DNA from: Doryteuthis pealeii
Taxonomy: Eukaryota > Mollusca > Cephalopoda > Myopsida > Loliginidae
Length of the DNA stretch: 64,000 bases
Direction of reading: 5' to 3'
Assembly: GCA_023376005.1 (NCBI GenBank)
Contig: CM042151.1
Span: forward strand, 74,255,554-74,319,553
A program made the position numbers and the translations under genes. Shown piece by piece: positions 1-11,101 of this stretch. The stretch's first letter is position 1. Every line of letters begins with the position of its first letter. A model generated the notes under the pieces. The model worked only from the letters and a program-made list of their open reading frames with translations. It ran no database searches and was not told the origin of the DNA.

Positions 1-1052
1 AATTTCAAAACCTTATCAAAAGTCATGTGAGTACTTATTTGTTTATGATATACTGGTTCATAACTGTGCTTTTTAAAAGGTGATATATGACTTATCTTTA
101 CTCCACATTCCTCAATTTAAATCTGGTTTGCATACCCACTCCCATGCATAAAAGATTTTCCCCAGGCATCAAAAAGAGGAGTTACCAAATTTCAAAAGAA
201 GATACTCTAAGCTTTCAAAAAATACCAAATTGAGTTTGGTAATTTCTGAAAATGAAAAAAATCCACAGAAATTCTGAAGAGTCATAAGTTATAAAATTTG
301 CTAATTGATAAAAATTTTTCTGTTATCAAGAAAATCATCATCATCATCATCATGTCATGATATCCATGATAATTTCTCGCCAAACATCTCTATCATTCAT
401 CACCCCCGGCAGGTCCTCTGCACAGCATCCAGTATCCAAGCAGAGTTGGTTCATGTAGCTCTTTGCTGAGCAGCCTGCACTGACGTTCTTCTGTGCTGGC
501 TACCAATTGTGAATGTCATTTATGAGTTCGTCCTTGCTTCTCCAGCAGTGTCCGGCATATCTTGTTTATCTCACTCGGATGGTTTTTGTTATAGGAGGCA
601 AGTGACCATACAGCTGCTTTCTTGTTGGGTGTTGTTTCCACAATTTGTTTTGGATCACATGCAGCATTCTTGTGAAGCTGCCATCTCACTTATTCTCTTG
701 GTGCTTTGTTAGAGTCCAGGTGGTGCAGCCATACAGTAGCACTGATACAACTATGGCTAGGAAGAATTGTTGTTTTATGTCAAGTACTTAGATTCTTCGT
801 TCCTTTTTAAAACACATGTACTCAGTTTTATCGGAGTTCACATAGAGGCTGTTCCATGCTGCCTTATCCAAGCTATGTATCAGGGATTCAGCCTGTGCAG
901 GTATATTTGCAAGAAGTGCCAGATCATCTGTGTAGTTTGCATCCAGAATAGTCTGTGCATGTATTATCTGTTTTGTGCCTTTTTTAATGTGAGGTCTTTT
1001 TTTTTTCATAGGATCTAGATCTCATAAGATTGGGAAAATAAAGTCCCCAATA
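1..1052 (-). mobile_element. LINE-A copy 1: non-LTR retrotransposon 3' half with 3' UTR
   Basis: Decayed 3' end of a non-LTR retrotransposon read on the minus strand. Positions 788-1009 encode the reverse-transcriptase catalytic box region as NYTDDLALLAN, where the usual YADD has become YTDD, followed by AESLIHSLDKAAWNSLYVN. Around 500-700 the minus strand keeps pieces of the C-terminal domain (QHPTRKQLYGHLPP-like) that also occur at 11.6, 36.6, 45.4 and 58.3 kb. A (CAT)n run at 336-353 separates the coding part from a 3' UTR (1-335) shared with the other LINE-A copies. Frameshifts and stops mean it is dead. The clade is uncertain; an RTE-like or related APE-type LINE is likely. Confidence 0.8.
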
Positions 1053-1801
1053 TTATTTTTAAATCTCTTGTTTTTGGGGTTATTTTTCCAATGTTTCATT
1101 CAGTTTAAGATGATAAAATGTGTACACTTGTTTTGTTTGGTAAATATTAGAGTGGAAAAAATTTTCTCATATTTTTATAAATGGAAAGTCTTTTTAATTC
1201 TGATGAATCTTTGTCAAAATTAGAAGAAGAAAAACTGTATTTATATTAAATTCCATTAAATTTATTTCATTATTTGTTGAATTATTGAATTACAATTTTT
1301 CTTTATACTGATGTTAAGGTAATTGAAATATGAACTGATTGTAATATTATAATTCCAAAATATTCTTGAATCCCTTGTTTTGTTTTTTTTCATTTTTTTT
1401 AATAATATGTCAATTCTTATTCATTCACAGATATCAACTGCATTGGAGAAGAATGGTTTTGAAATGTAAAAAGACACATATAAACACCTAACAAAGAACA
1501 AATATATTCTTCTGATATGTGTGGATCTACATATTGAGAACTCAAAGGACAATTCTTTTTCTTTTATTTATTATATGTATGTTTTCTCTTGATCAATATT
1601 TCAAAGAACAAGTGCAAAAAGAGATTCCAGTGAAACCCAACTTATCATATTGTCTGGAAATATAAAAAGACACATTCAAACACATGCTAAAATAATTCAG
1701 CAGCATTTAGCTACATCTTCTTTAGTAAATTGTTTTAATCTGACATTTTTCCTCGAAGTACAATTTAAAATCTTTCACAGAGATCAGAACTGAAAACTGA
1801 T
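1053..1801 (+). other. ZNF1 5' flank containing decayed zinc-finger sequence
   Basis: No intact gene. This stretch is homologous to the upstream regions of ZNF2 (13641-14296), ZNF3 (29220-29937), ZNF4 and ZNF5. It contains finger remnants in broken frames: the AAAAGACACATTCAAACACA block near 1666-1686 reads K-R-H-I-Q-T-H, the end of a finger, and 1790-1801 reads S-E-L-K-T-D just before the ATG, a helix plus a lost histidine. A pyrimidine tract ending in TTCACAG (about 1421-1430) looks like a splice acceptor, but may be chance within decayed fingers. Confidence 0.6.
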
Positions 1802-2593
1802 ATGGAAACCCGGTTGGAAGCAGAAGTATTTTCTTGTAAAATTTGTGGATCCATATTTCCAGTGAATTCTAGCTTGAAAGCACACATGCGAACACACACA
1901 GAGGAGAAACAATTTTCTTGTGAAGTCTGTGGATCGGCATTTTCACACAGTTCCACTTTAAGAACACACATGCGAACACACAATGGAGAGAAGCCATTTT
2001 CTTGTGAAGTCTGTGGATCAGCATTTTCACAGCGTGGCCATTTGAAATCACACATTCGAACACACACTGGTGAGAAACCATTTTCTTGTGAAATCTGTGG
2101 ATCAGCATTTTCAGCCAGTTCAAATTTGAAATGCCACATGCGAACACACTCTGGAGAGAAGCCATATTCATGTGAAGTCTGTGAATCTGCTTTTTCAGAC
2201 GCGTCCATTTTAAGAAGGCACATGCGAACACACACTGGGGAGAAACCATTTTCTTGTGAAGTCTGCGGATCAGCATTTTCTCTGAGATTCAATTTGAAAA
2301 CACACGTGCGAACACACACTGCAGAGATGCCATTTTCTTGTGAAATCTGTGGATCAGCATTTTCAGTCCGTTCAAATTTGAAATGCCACATGCAAACACA
2401 CACTGGAGAGAAGCCATTTTCTTGTGAAGTCTGCAGATCCACATTTTCACTCAGATCCAGTTTGAAAATACACATGCGAACACACACTGGAGAGAAGCCA
2501 TTTTCTTGTGAAGTCTGCGGATCAGCATTTACACAGAAATCCAACTTACAATATCACATGCGAAAACACACTAGTAAATACAATAAACTTTAG
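1802..2593 (+). CDS. ZNF1: C2H2 zinc-finger protein, 9 fingers
   Basis: A 263-residue protein made almost wholly of nine C2H2 fingers (C-x2-C-x12-H-x3-H) joined by TGEKP-type linkers, so it is expected to be a nuclear sequence-specific DNA-binding protein. The first finger ([10 protein letters not shown]) starts at about residue 10 and the last ends in HMRKH before a short tail, TSKYNKL. The ATG has a purine at -3 and G at +4. The codons before it read as a degenerate finger (S-E-L-K-T-D), so the start lies in the remains of an older finger. Linkers vary (TEEKQ, NGEKP, SGEKP, TAEMP). No KRAB, SCAN, BTB or other effector domain is present. AATAAA at 2582-2587 overlaps the end of the frame and could serve as the poly(A) signal. 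Target and role are unknown. Confidence 0.88.
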   Translation: METRLEAEVFSCKICGSIFPVNSSLKAHMRTHTEEKQFSCEVCGSAFSHSSTLRTHMRTHNGEKPFSCEVCGSAFSQRGHLKSHIRTHTGEKPFSCEICGSAFSASSNLKCHMRTHSGEKPYSCEVCESAFSDASILRRHMRTHTGEKPFSCEVCGSAFSLRFNLKTHVRTHTAEMPFSCEICGSAFSVRSNLKCHMQTHTGEKPFSCEVCRSTFSLRSSLKIHMRTHTGEKPFSCEVCGSAFTQKSNLQYHMRKHTSKYNKL

Positions 2594-2645
2594 TGAAAAA
2601 AAACTTTGAAAATATCTTTAATATCAATTAAGAATGTTCACAGAA

Positions 2646-2840
2646 TATGACTTTTAGGCACCCCTTTTCGATCTCGATTCATGGGGACATTTTTCCATTT
2701 ACACTGCCAAAATCCGCTTTTTTGTTAGGGGTTAGTTATATAATTTTTTAAAAATTCAAAAATCGTCTGTTAACAATTAACCCGAATTTGACTTTGTAAA
2801 TGGAAAATCGAGATCGCAAAAGGGGTGCCTAAAGGTCATA
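2646..2840. mobile_element. Small TIR element (MITE-like), about 195 bp
   Basis: The two ends are inverted repeats of more than 30 bp. The left end reads TATGACTTTTAGGCACCCCT and continues to GATCTCGATT; the right end is its reverse complement with one substitution and a 1-base length difference. The match resumes farther in (CATTTTTCCATTTACA against TGTAAATGGAAAAT). TA dinucleotides at both borders fit a Tc1/mariner-type target site. It is non-coding. It interrupts a repeat whose uninterrupted relative is at about 7437-7560. Confidence 0.75.
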
Positions 2841-2949
2841 TGGGCCGAATGTTCCGTATTTTTAGAAGACCCAAATATTTTCCAAAGTTTTGTATAAGAA
2901 AAATTTCAATTTTTTCAAAATTATTTTTAATGACAGTGTTACTGTTCAT

Positions 2950-3310
2950 TAGGTACCACCAAAATATGTCATGTGATCAGTTTGTCCAATATTAAATGAA
3001 GAAAAGTAAATATCTTTGAACTTTTAAATCTCGCAAAAAAGAAAAAACATGAAGATAAAGAGTTGTCACTCAAAGATCAAATTATCCAATTGGAGAAAAA
3101 TAACTCATAAATAAAACAGTCTTTTTTTCTTTATGACAGTGTGTGTTTCTTTATTGATATTTTGTAGCAGAATTCTGTATTCATGGTTCTTTTACTAAAA
3201 AAACATCCCATATAGAAACTTATAAAAATCTTCTGAAATAATTATTCAGACTCTTATATTTATAGAAAAAAAAAGTAAAAGTAATTTTTTCAGTTCCTTT
3301 TTTCATATTA
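2950..3310 (-). mobile_element. TAGG-family element, internally deleted copy
   Basis: Begins TAGGTACCACCAAAAT and continues with the same terminal region as the copy at 8999 (CATGTGATCAGTTT, then a block with TCAAAGATCAAATTATCC), in reverse orientation relative to the copy at 5826. After about 3120 most of the interior is missing, but 3240-3290 matches the internal TTATTCAGACTCTTAT block of the family. Confidence 0.6.
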
Positions 3311-4770
3311 ATATTTCAATTACCAAAAATCAGGGAATTATGTAGATATTATACAATCTTCCCACCTTTTATCAGCACATCAATTTAGAGATTTTACAAC
3401 CCATCCAGTGTAAAAAAAAAATCCAGTTTAATGAATTTGTAAAAAACACAATGCCCATCCCCTTTCGAGACATAAAATCCTTCAGTCTTTTTCAATATTT
3501 TTATTTTTAAGGTAATTTAAAAAGCAATTTGATTCATCCTTTTTAATGATTGGTTCCCATATCATATTCATCTCTGTATTTGGTCTACTCAATAGGTCAC
3601 TACAGCTCAACATATGAGCTGCTTCTTTAAGACGTCTTGTTTTCCATGTCCTTCTGTCTTCCTGAATTCTATATTAAAAGTATCTATTGTCTACTTGTTT
3701 TTTTTTGGTTTTTTCAGGGATGTAAAATAAATACTTTTGTTTAGCGGATATCAAAATCGTATTTATTGATCAAAGAAAGTATTGTATAAAAAATATCTAG
3801 CTAAAAATAATGACATAACATATTTCCGTTTTTATTTTTAAAAGTTTTGAAAATGTTTGAATTACAAATTGTCGTCATTTTTATTAATGATTGGCGCTAA
3901 GCGATATAAAAAGATTTGTTTTTTGGGTATTGCTATTGTTGATTTGCTTTAGCGATGCATGCTGGGATAAATAAGTTAATAGGTTCAAATCCGTGACACT
4001 AATAGTGGCAGACTATTTGAATAAAGATTTTTTTATTATGGAATAATAGCAATTTTCAATTCAACGCCCTATTTTCAAATTTTGATTTTTTTAAATATGT
4101 GAATTTAAAACTACAAAATTGAATAAAGAACTTCACCTTTGAGGTATATAATGTTTTATATACTTCAATAATTTAATAGATGTATTGACAAAAAAAAAAA
4201 GAAAAGAATATTGTGATAGAATTTTATTATAAATAATTTCTAACATTCTAATTTTGATTTTCCCCACTCTCTTTTTCAATAATATTAAGAGTTAAATCGT
4301 GAGGCATCAAGGAAATGCTAAATTAGTAATTTGTTTTTGCTTCAGAAAATAAATTATTATACGTATAATCCTCCATACAAAGAAATAGTGCACACGTCAA
4401 GATGCGATAACTATGTCAACAAAGATTAAGAATTTACGGGAATTTACTTTTAAATGCAAAAAATTTAGGTTTTATGTAAAAGAAATTTGTTTTTTCTTTT
4501 TATAACACATAAACTTGGAATTGTTCTTTATATTAAACGTAAAAGAAAACATTAAAAAGTTAATTTTCCATTTTTTATTGACGTTTTAAAATATTTTTAA
4601 CAATTTCACGGGCATTTCGAAAGTGCGCGTTTTGCACAAGCCTAACTATTTATTTTATTGAAAAACTTTCTGATTTAGTTAAGTATTTCTGCTATGATAA
4701 ATTAATATATGATGTTAAGTTTAAATTGTCATATTATTAGATTCTAAAAACATATTTTTTTAATAACTAA
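3311..4770. other. AT-rich intergenic DNA, no gene seen
   Basis: No credible reading frame. Near 3322 is one copy of a short motif (CAAAAATCAGGGAATTAT) that recurs at 16.9, 25.6, 32.7 and 50 kb. The rest is low-complexity AT-rich sequence with poly(A)/poly(T) runs. Confidence 0.6.
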
Positions 4771-4822
4771 GTAATGGAACTGCAAGACTAACTTGCTAAC
4801 CATTAGACCACGCTTATTTTAT
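4771..4822 (-). mobile_element. Fragment of a tRNA-derived SINE head
   Basis: The minus strand reads GCGTGGTCTAATGGTTAGC, matching the tRNA-like head and A box of the complete SINE at 58447-58733. No B box or body follows, so it is a short remnant. Confidence 0.5.
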
Positions 4823-4868
4823 AATAATTATTATTTATTTATTTATATTATTATTATTATTATTATTA

Positions 4869-5712
4869 GTTTTTCACACCAGCATTAGCTGATGGTATTT
4901 CACTGGAGTCTGAGTGATAACAAGTCTCCTCAGGTCTCCAGGACTCTTCTGAGTTTTCTGGCAGATTGCAGCAGGGCAGTATTCTGGATGGTCTCAATTC
5001 TTCCTCTGATTTCCAGATTTTCCAATCTACATTGGTATCACTTTGACTTCAATATTCCATATCTATAGTTTTTTCAGTTTTCTGGCAAGGTCCCAGTATT
5101 TATCCTTTTTTTGTTTTCCTTCATCTTCACCCTGCGATCTGCTGGAACTACAAAATTCACCAGTTGACAAGTTCTTTCTTTTTTGTTAATCAATACTAGG
5201 TCTGGTCTTCTTGTTGGGATAAGGTGATCCATTTATTATTATTATTTACTCCTTTTGAGTTTTCACATCAGCATTAGCTGATGGTCTTTCACTGGAGTTT
5301 GAGTGGCAGCAAGTCTCCTCAGGTCTCCAGGACTCTTCTGAGTGTTCTGGCAGATTGCAGCAGTGCAGTGTTCCGAATGGTTTCAATCCTTCCTCTGATT
5401 TCCAAACACTTTTCCAATCCTTTTGGGACCGTTCCAAGTGCACCAACTACAATTGGTATCACTTTGACTTTCATATTCCATAACTTTTTCAGTTCTCTGG
5501 CAAGGTCCAGATATTTGTCCATTTTTTCATTTTCCTTTAGCTTTACCCTGTGATCTGCTGGAACTGCAAAATCTACCAGTTGACAAGTTCTTTCTTTTTT
5601 GTTTATCAGCACTAGGTCTGGTCTTCTTACTGGGATAAGGTGATCCGTTTTTATTTCAAAGTCCCAGAGAATTTTATGTGTTTCGTTCTCAAGAACAGAT
5701 TCTCGTTATTTA
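4869..5712 (-). mobile_element. LINE-B copies 1 and 2 (tandem): C-terminal endonuclease region
   Basis: Two successive copies of a LINE 3' end on the minus strand (about 4869-5232 and 5245-5712). The second, better preserved, encodes a VDFAVPADHRVKLKE-like stretch, then DKYLDLARELKKLWNMKV and IPIVVGALGTVPKGLEK, ending in RRVLET. The first carries more changes. The RPD...VDFAV...K pattern, most complete in the copy at 34448, fits the PD-(D/E)xK restriction-like endonuclease of R2/R4/NeSL-type LINEs. A (TTA)n run at 4845-4866 is the 3' tail of copy 1 and another at 5232-5246 that of copy 2. Confidence 0.8.
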
Positions 5713-5825
5713 CTCGTTATTTACTCGTTATTTACGTTTTTTAGAAGTGTGACTTGTTGTCACATGTATGCGAAATACTATTATCTTTTATTTGTTCTAA
5801 AAAGCCAGTTCTTTTTTTTAATTGA

Positions 5826-7217
5826 TAGGTACCACCAATTTGACCCTGTGCAATTTACCCCCCCTACATTTAGCACAATGAAACTTGCAGAAAAAATAAT
5901 ATTTTCTTGAAAAGATTTTTTCCATTCGAAAGAAAAAACATTAACAAACTCCTGATGATTTTTTAAATTTTTTATCAGCTTACGAAATTAATGAAAATTA
6001 TGATTGAAAAACAATGTTTTCATTTTTGCACTGTTAAATCAACTGAAATTTAACGTAGCTAAAAACAAGTTACGATAAGAGGATTTTTTAAAAATTCTAT
6101 GAAAAATCAATTAATAATCTGATTTTCACGAAAATGTCCATAAATGTTTACCATTGGATGTAAATACATCTGAAATAGTTTTTTCTAAAATATATTAGGG
6201 GAAATATTTTTTACGAGGTCTATTCCCCCCCCCCCTATTTTATTTTATGAGAAAAAAAAATGACGGGTCAGAAAATTTTTTTTCTTTTTTTCTATAAAGA
6301 TAAGAGTCTGAATAACTATATCAATGAAATTGTATGAATGTACGACGTCTAGTTTTTTGAGGAAAAATTAATGAAATCGGAAATAAAAAGTGCAAAAAAA
6401 TGTCATAATATTAATATTTGAAAACTTTTTTTTGCCTTTATCATTGGTATGTACTATATTCTATTAAATTGTCAACAAAAAAAAAATTTTTTTTTAATAA
6501 ATTAATTTTTAAGAGATTTTCAATCTTTTGGGGGATTAAATATTTTTATTTTCTGCGTGAAATAAATTAAATTTTTTTTTTTCCTGCGTCAAAAAATCGA
6601 ATTTTTCACGGATATTTAAAAATATGAATTTTAGAATTCAGGTGCACTAAACATTGGTCCGATACGAGCTCGATTAATATTTTTAAAAGAATTTGTAATT
6701 TTTGTTGTTGAATAGTAATGTGTGATTCTTAGAATGTACGGAAGAGCATTGCTGACATTTGTTTTACAAAGAGACGAGACGCTTCTAAGTAACCAAAGTT
6801 TGTTCCTGTTAGGCTGACAGTGTTAGCGTGAAAAAAATTATTTTATTTAACTTTTTCCAATAATTAAAATAAAAAGTAAGTATAATAGATTATTTTATCA
6901 GTTTTTCTCTTAGAAAAAATATTCAAATTTTCATTCCATACTTTTACGGGTTAATAGTAAAAGGGAAATAATTAGTAACTTTTCTGTCTATATTACGGTC
7001 TGAAAATTACCCTTTCGCATGTAATACGGGCAGGTTTGTTTATTTTTTAAGATAACAATGTAATTTTTCCCAATCGGATAATTTTATCTTTGAATTAACT
7101 ATTTTTCTTTGTAACAACCCTGTACGATTTTTTTTTTACGAGATTTTTGATAAACAAAGTTCGGAAATATCTATTTCCGTTTTATTCAAGATGGCATAAA
7201 CGGTCTGGTGGTACCTA
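5826..7217 (+). mobile_element. TAGG-family element A, about 1.39 kb, full length
   Basis: Non-coding element starting TAGGTACCACCAA and ending in its inverse, TGGTGGTACCTA. It aligns along its length with the copies at 8999-10960 (reverse), 24148-25520 and 47051-48853 (reverse). Shared landmarks are a C-run then ACAATGAAACTTG near one end, and TTTGTAACAACCCTGTA plus AACAAAGTTCGGAAATAT near the other. No target duplication is visible at this copy. No open frame suggests a transposase. Confidence 0.75.
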
Positions 7218-7708
7218 GTATTTTACTACGAATTAGCCCATTTAAATGGTAATTTGTGCGTAATTTTAATCAATAGGCCTATTTACGAAAATTGAGTAAT
7301 TTTTATTTTTTATTTTTTATTAATAGTTACATTTAAATTAATTTGATAGGTGTTTCGGCTACGGATTTCGAAAACTAAGCCTCTTTTGACGCCTGGGACT
7401 GTAGATTGGGGAAAAAAACAAAAAAACTTTGAAAATAAATATCTTTAATTTTTCAGAAGACCCAATTATTTTCCATATAACGTTTTGTATGAGAAAGATT
7501 TTAATTTTATCTAAAAATATTTTTATTGACAATGTTACTGTTTCGTATCTGTAAGTAACAGATCTCCCCTTTACTTGTAATGAAAAAGAAAATTATCTTT
7601 GGAAATAGATAAACTTTTTTGATGACTGCTAAAGAAAAAAAAAAGATTTTGTCAATTAGGCATTATATGAAACTAATAAAACAAACAAACAAAAAACATT
7701 ATTATTGT
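7218..7708. other. Intergenic, paralogous to the ZNF1 3' flank
   Basis: Positions 7437-7560 match 2605-2640 plus 2850-2950 (AAGACCCAA-TATTTTCC and GTTACTGTT blocks), without the small TIR element that splits the other copy. No gene seen. Confidence 0.55.
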
Positions 7709-7807
7709 AAATTTTAAAGATTATTTTCAAAATAATCTTTAAAATTTAATTCAGATAAATTACAATTCAGATAAATTCAAAATAATATTTTGAATTTATC
7801 TGAATTG
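7709..7807. repeat. Two adjacent perfect hairpins
   Basis: 7709-7747 is a perfect palindrome with 19-bp arms (AAATTTTAAAGATTATTTT) and a 1-base centre. 7763-7807 is a second, with 21-bp arms starting CAATTCAGATAAATTCAAAA and a 3-base loop. They share no coding content and are separated by 15 bp. Confidence 0.9.
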
Positions 7808-7814
7808 TTATCAT

Positions 7815-8190
7815 AAGAGAAAAACACCGGAATGATCTCCCTTGCTTTCCACTTATAGAAAAATTTTTTGTATTGATTGCAAATGAACAATACGTTTTAA
7901 CTTCGTTCAACCAGAAAATATTAGTTTTATTCAAAATATTACATTTTACCTCCTTTGTCTAACTTTGTATAGCCCTAAGGAAGAAAAACAGTGAAAGAAA
8001 AGAGAAAGAAGTAAGTATAACGTTCTGTTATCATCTCTCTTGTACGAATAAAAAAAATACGTAATTTACAAGAAAACCTTTTCTACGGACGAAAAAGTAA
8101 AGTATCTTTTTAATTTCTGACGACACTTTACTCTCTTGATACAAAAATATATGGAATCTTTTGAAAACTGATTTAATTATTTTTTTAAAA
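7815..8190 (+). repeat. Repeat U copy 1 with exon-like core
   Basis: One of three copies of a repeat (others 23310-23660 and, inverted, 48960-49290). A conserved core has a pyrimidine-rich tract ending TTGTATAG, a purine-rich 38-nt block (7973-8010) and then GTAAGTATAAC, a strong splice-donor match. The purine block has a stop in one frame here. See findings. Confidence 0.55.
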
Positions 8191-8699
8191 AATCTAATTT
8201 ATTTGATAATGATATTTTATTTTCGTTACTATCACAATGACCTTTCTTAAGATGTTTATTGTTTCAAAAGAAATATTCTTCGAGGTTTTTGTTGGAATTA
8301 CATTTGTAAAATCGTTTACTGTAATTTGAAAGATTTTTAAGAAGTGAGATTAATTTTCTGTGTCGAGTCCTAATCATATTTAAGTAGAATCATCATCAGA
8401 AATGGTAGCCAATATTTTATATTTATGTTCAATGTTTTTCAAGGAACGTAATAAGAATTTTTTTTTTTTTAAATTTTAAAATAAAAGTCAGAATTGTCCA
8501 ATTTTAATGACATTTTCAGTACTATATTCATTACGGACTTAATTCTATTACGAATATAAGAAGCTTTCATTAAAAAAGAAAACAAATCAATTATCACTTA
8601 ATGGTGTAGGGGTGTTTCAAACGGTCAAAATTTGAATTTAAAAAAATTCAATTTCCTAATTTTTATATTTCTAGAAAACTCAAATCCAAAAGAACACAT
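8191..8699. other. AT-rich intergenic DNA, no gene seen
   Basis: No credible frame. Around 8485-8550 is a diverged copy of the ATTTTAATGAAATTTTCA motif family that recurs at 22.8, 25.6 and 49.9 kb. Confidence 0.5.
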
Positions 8700-8998
8700 G
8701 AAACAATTGTAAGAAATTTAAAAAATTCAACATCCGAAAAAAGTTATTTTCTTAAAATTTAAAAAAGTAATTTTTTTATATCGTGTGTTCTCTTTTTATA
8801 CTTTAAAAAAATTTTTTTTGTAAACCATATTTTTCCTTGAATTGATGCAAAAAAGTATTTTCTCTTATTCAATAAAACTATTTTTATTCTCTTAAAAATC
8901 TAATAGTGAATTTTAAACACCTGGAAGATTGTATGTTGTACCATGATTGTATGCATGTAGTTAAATATATATCAGAGACAAAATAGAATGTTGTTAAG

Positions 8999-10960
8999 TA
9001 GGTACCTCCAATTGGGTCACATGATCAGTTAGGCCATCATGAATAAAACGGAAATAAATATTTCCGAACTTTGTTTATCAAAAATCTCGTAAAAAACAAT
9101 TAAAGATCGTACAGGGCTGTTACAAAGAAAAACAGTTAATTCAAAGATCAAATTATCCGATTGCAAAAAATTACATCGTTATCTTAAAAAGTAAACAAAC
9201 CTATCCGTATTATATGTGAAAGGGTAATTTTCAGGCCGCAATTTAGACAAAAAAGTTACATTTTATTTCCCTTTTACGATTATACCACTAAAAGTATGGC
9301 TAGTTCTAATTGACATTTTTTCTTGTGCATATTCAATAACCAATTATTTGTTTTTAATGATTTTTAAAATATTCTTTATCTTGAAATATTATCTTGAAAT
9401 TTTTTTGTGCATTCGAAAGAAACATTTTTTAAAATCCTGATGATTTTTTAAAAAATTTCAGCTTAGGAAAAAAAAACAAAAAAACTTAAAAACCTTTATT
9501 AAAATTTAGGCTAAAGGTGCAAATCTGTCGGAAAATTAGTGTGACCCAGAAAAAAAAGAACCCATAAATTTTGTAATAAAACTGTTAATTTTAATTAGGG
9601 GGTTTAGGGTTGGGGATTATGGTTAGGGTTGGGGTAAAATAAATAAATAATTTTGGTTCTGTTTTTTCTGGGTTACCCTGTAATATGTTTTAACTTACGA
9701 ATGATTTGCAAATTTAGCCAAAATTTACTAATAGTAATATCTTTAAAAACTTTAATATTAAAATTTACTATTAAAATAAATAAGAACTTGAAAAAATTTC
9801 ATATTAAAATGTCAAAGTGAAATTGATGTTAAAAAGATATCATCGGTTTGGTATTAATTTTTAAAATCGAAAATGAAATGAAATGAAAATTTGAATATTT
9901 TTTCTAAGAGAAAAACTGATAAAATAATCATATATACTTACTTTTTATTCTAATAGCGTAAAAAATTATTTTATTTAACTTTTTTGACCAAAGAAAAACA
10001 AACTTCGGTTACTCAGAAGCGTCTTGTCTCTTTGTAAAACAAATATGTCAGTTTTGCTCTTCCGTATATTCTAAGACTCATACATTACTATTCAACAATA
10101 AAAATTACAAATTCTTTTAAAAATATAAATCAAGCTCGGATCGGACCAACTTTTAGTTTACCTGAATTCTAAAATTCATATTTTTAAGTATCCGTGAAAA
10201 ATTTGGTATTTTAGCGCAGAAAAAAAAAAATGTAATTTATTTCACACAGAAAATAAAAATATTTAATCACACAAAAGATTGAAAATCTCTTAAAAATTAA
10301 TTTCTTAAAAAAAATTTTTTTTATGACAATTTAATAGAATATAGTACATACCAATTACAAAAGCAAAAAAAAGTTTTCAAATATTAATATTATGACATTT
10401 TTTTGCACTTTTTTTCCTAAAAAAACTATAGCTTAGTACGTTATGCAATTTCATTGATATAGTTATTCAGACTCTTATCTTTATAGAAAAAAATGTACAA
10501 AATTTTTCTAGCACGTTAGTTTTTTTTTTATCTCATAAAATAGGGGGGGGGTGATAGACCTCGTAAAAAAATATTTCCCATAATATATTTTAGAAAAAAA
10601 CTATTTCAGATGTATTTACATTCAATGGTAAACATTTATGGAAATTTTCGTGAAAATCAGACCATTAACTAATTTTTCATAGAATTTTTTAAAAAACCTC
10701 TTATCGTAACTTGTTTTTATCTATGTTAAATTTCAGTTGATTTAACATTGCAAAAATGAAAACATTGTTTTTCAATCATAATTTTCATTATTTTCGTCAG
10801 CTGAAAAAAAATTCTTAAAAATCATCAGGAGTTTGTTTAATGTTTTTTCTTTCGAATGGAAAATTTAATTTTCAAGAAAATATTAATTCTTCTGCAAGTT
10901 TCATTGTGTTAAATATGGGGGGGGGGGTTAAATTTCACAGGGTAAAATTAGTGGTACCTA
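8999..10960 (-). mobile_element. TAGG-family element B, 1962 bp, with 8-bp target duplication
   Basis: Starts TAGGTACCTCCAATT and ends as the inverse of TAGGTACCACTAATT, about 15-bp terminal inverted repeats with two mismatches. The flanks are identical 8-mers TTGTTAAG at 8991-8998 and 10961-10968. The undisturbed target is present in other LINE-A UTR copies (CTTAACAA at 63418-63425), which makes the borders firm. Eight-bp duplications and TAG termini fit hAT-type transposition, but no transposase is encoded. It carries a nested inverted-repeat element at 9501-9726. Confidence 0.88.
9501..9726. mobile_element. Nested foldback element with telomere-like core
   Basis: Inverted repeats flank a short core: outer arms resemble AATTTTGGCTAAA and TGCAAATC; inner arms read GTGACCCAGAAAA on the left and TTTTTTCTGGGTTACCCTG on the right. 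The core (about 9594-9635) has GGGTTTAGGGTT and GGTTAGGGTT, like TTAGGG repeats. The same element sits at the equivalent place in element D (47405-47610), so it was in their common ancestor. Confidence 0.7.
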
Positions 10961-11101
10961 TTGTTAAGAAATCTAGTCACTAAGTTTTCACAAAAGAGGC
11001 AAGAAGAACTGTAATTCTACACGTGGGTACTTATTTGCTTATAATATACTGTTTCATAGCTGTGCTTTTTAAAATTGTAATACTAACACAAAGTTAAGGG
11101 A

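Noticed and set aside
1421..1430. Splice acceptor before a ZNF coding exon (conserved CATTCACAG)
   Set aside because: Recurs in all 5' flanks, but the sequence after it is decayed finger DNA with stops; kept only as a note, not as a supported exon.
1765..2544. Long minus-strand frame opposite ZNF1 (259 codons), and similar antisense frames opposite ZNF2 to ZNF5
   Set aside because: They are the mirror of the 84-bp finger repeat (repeating [18 protein letters not shown]) and have no independent domain or conservation signal.
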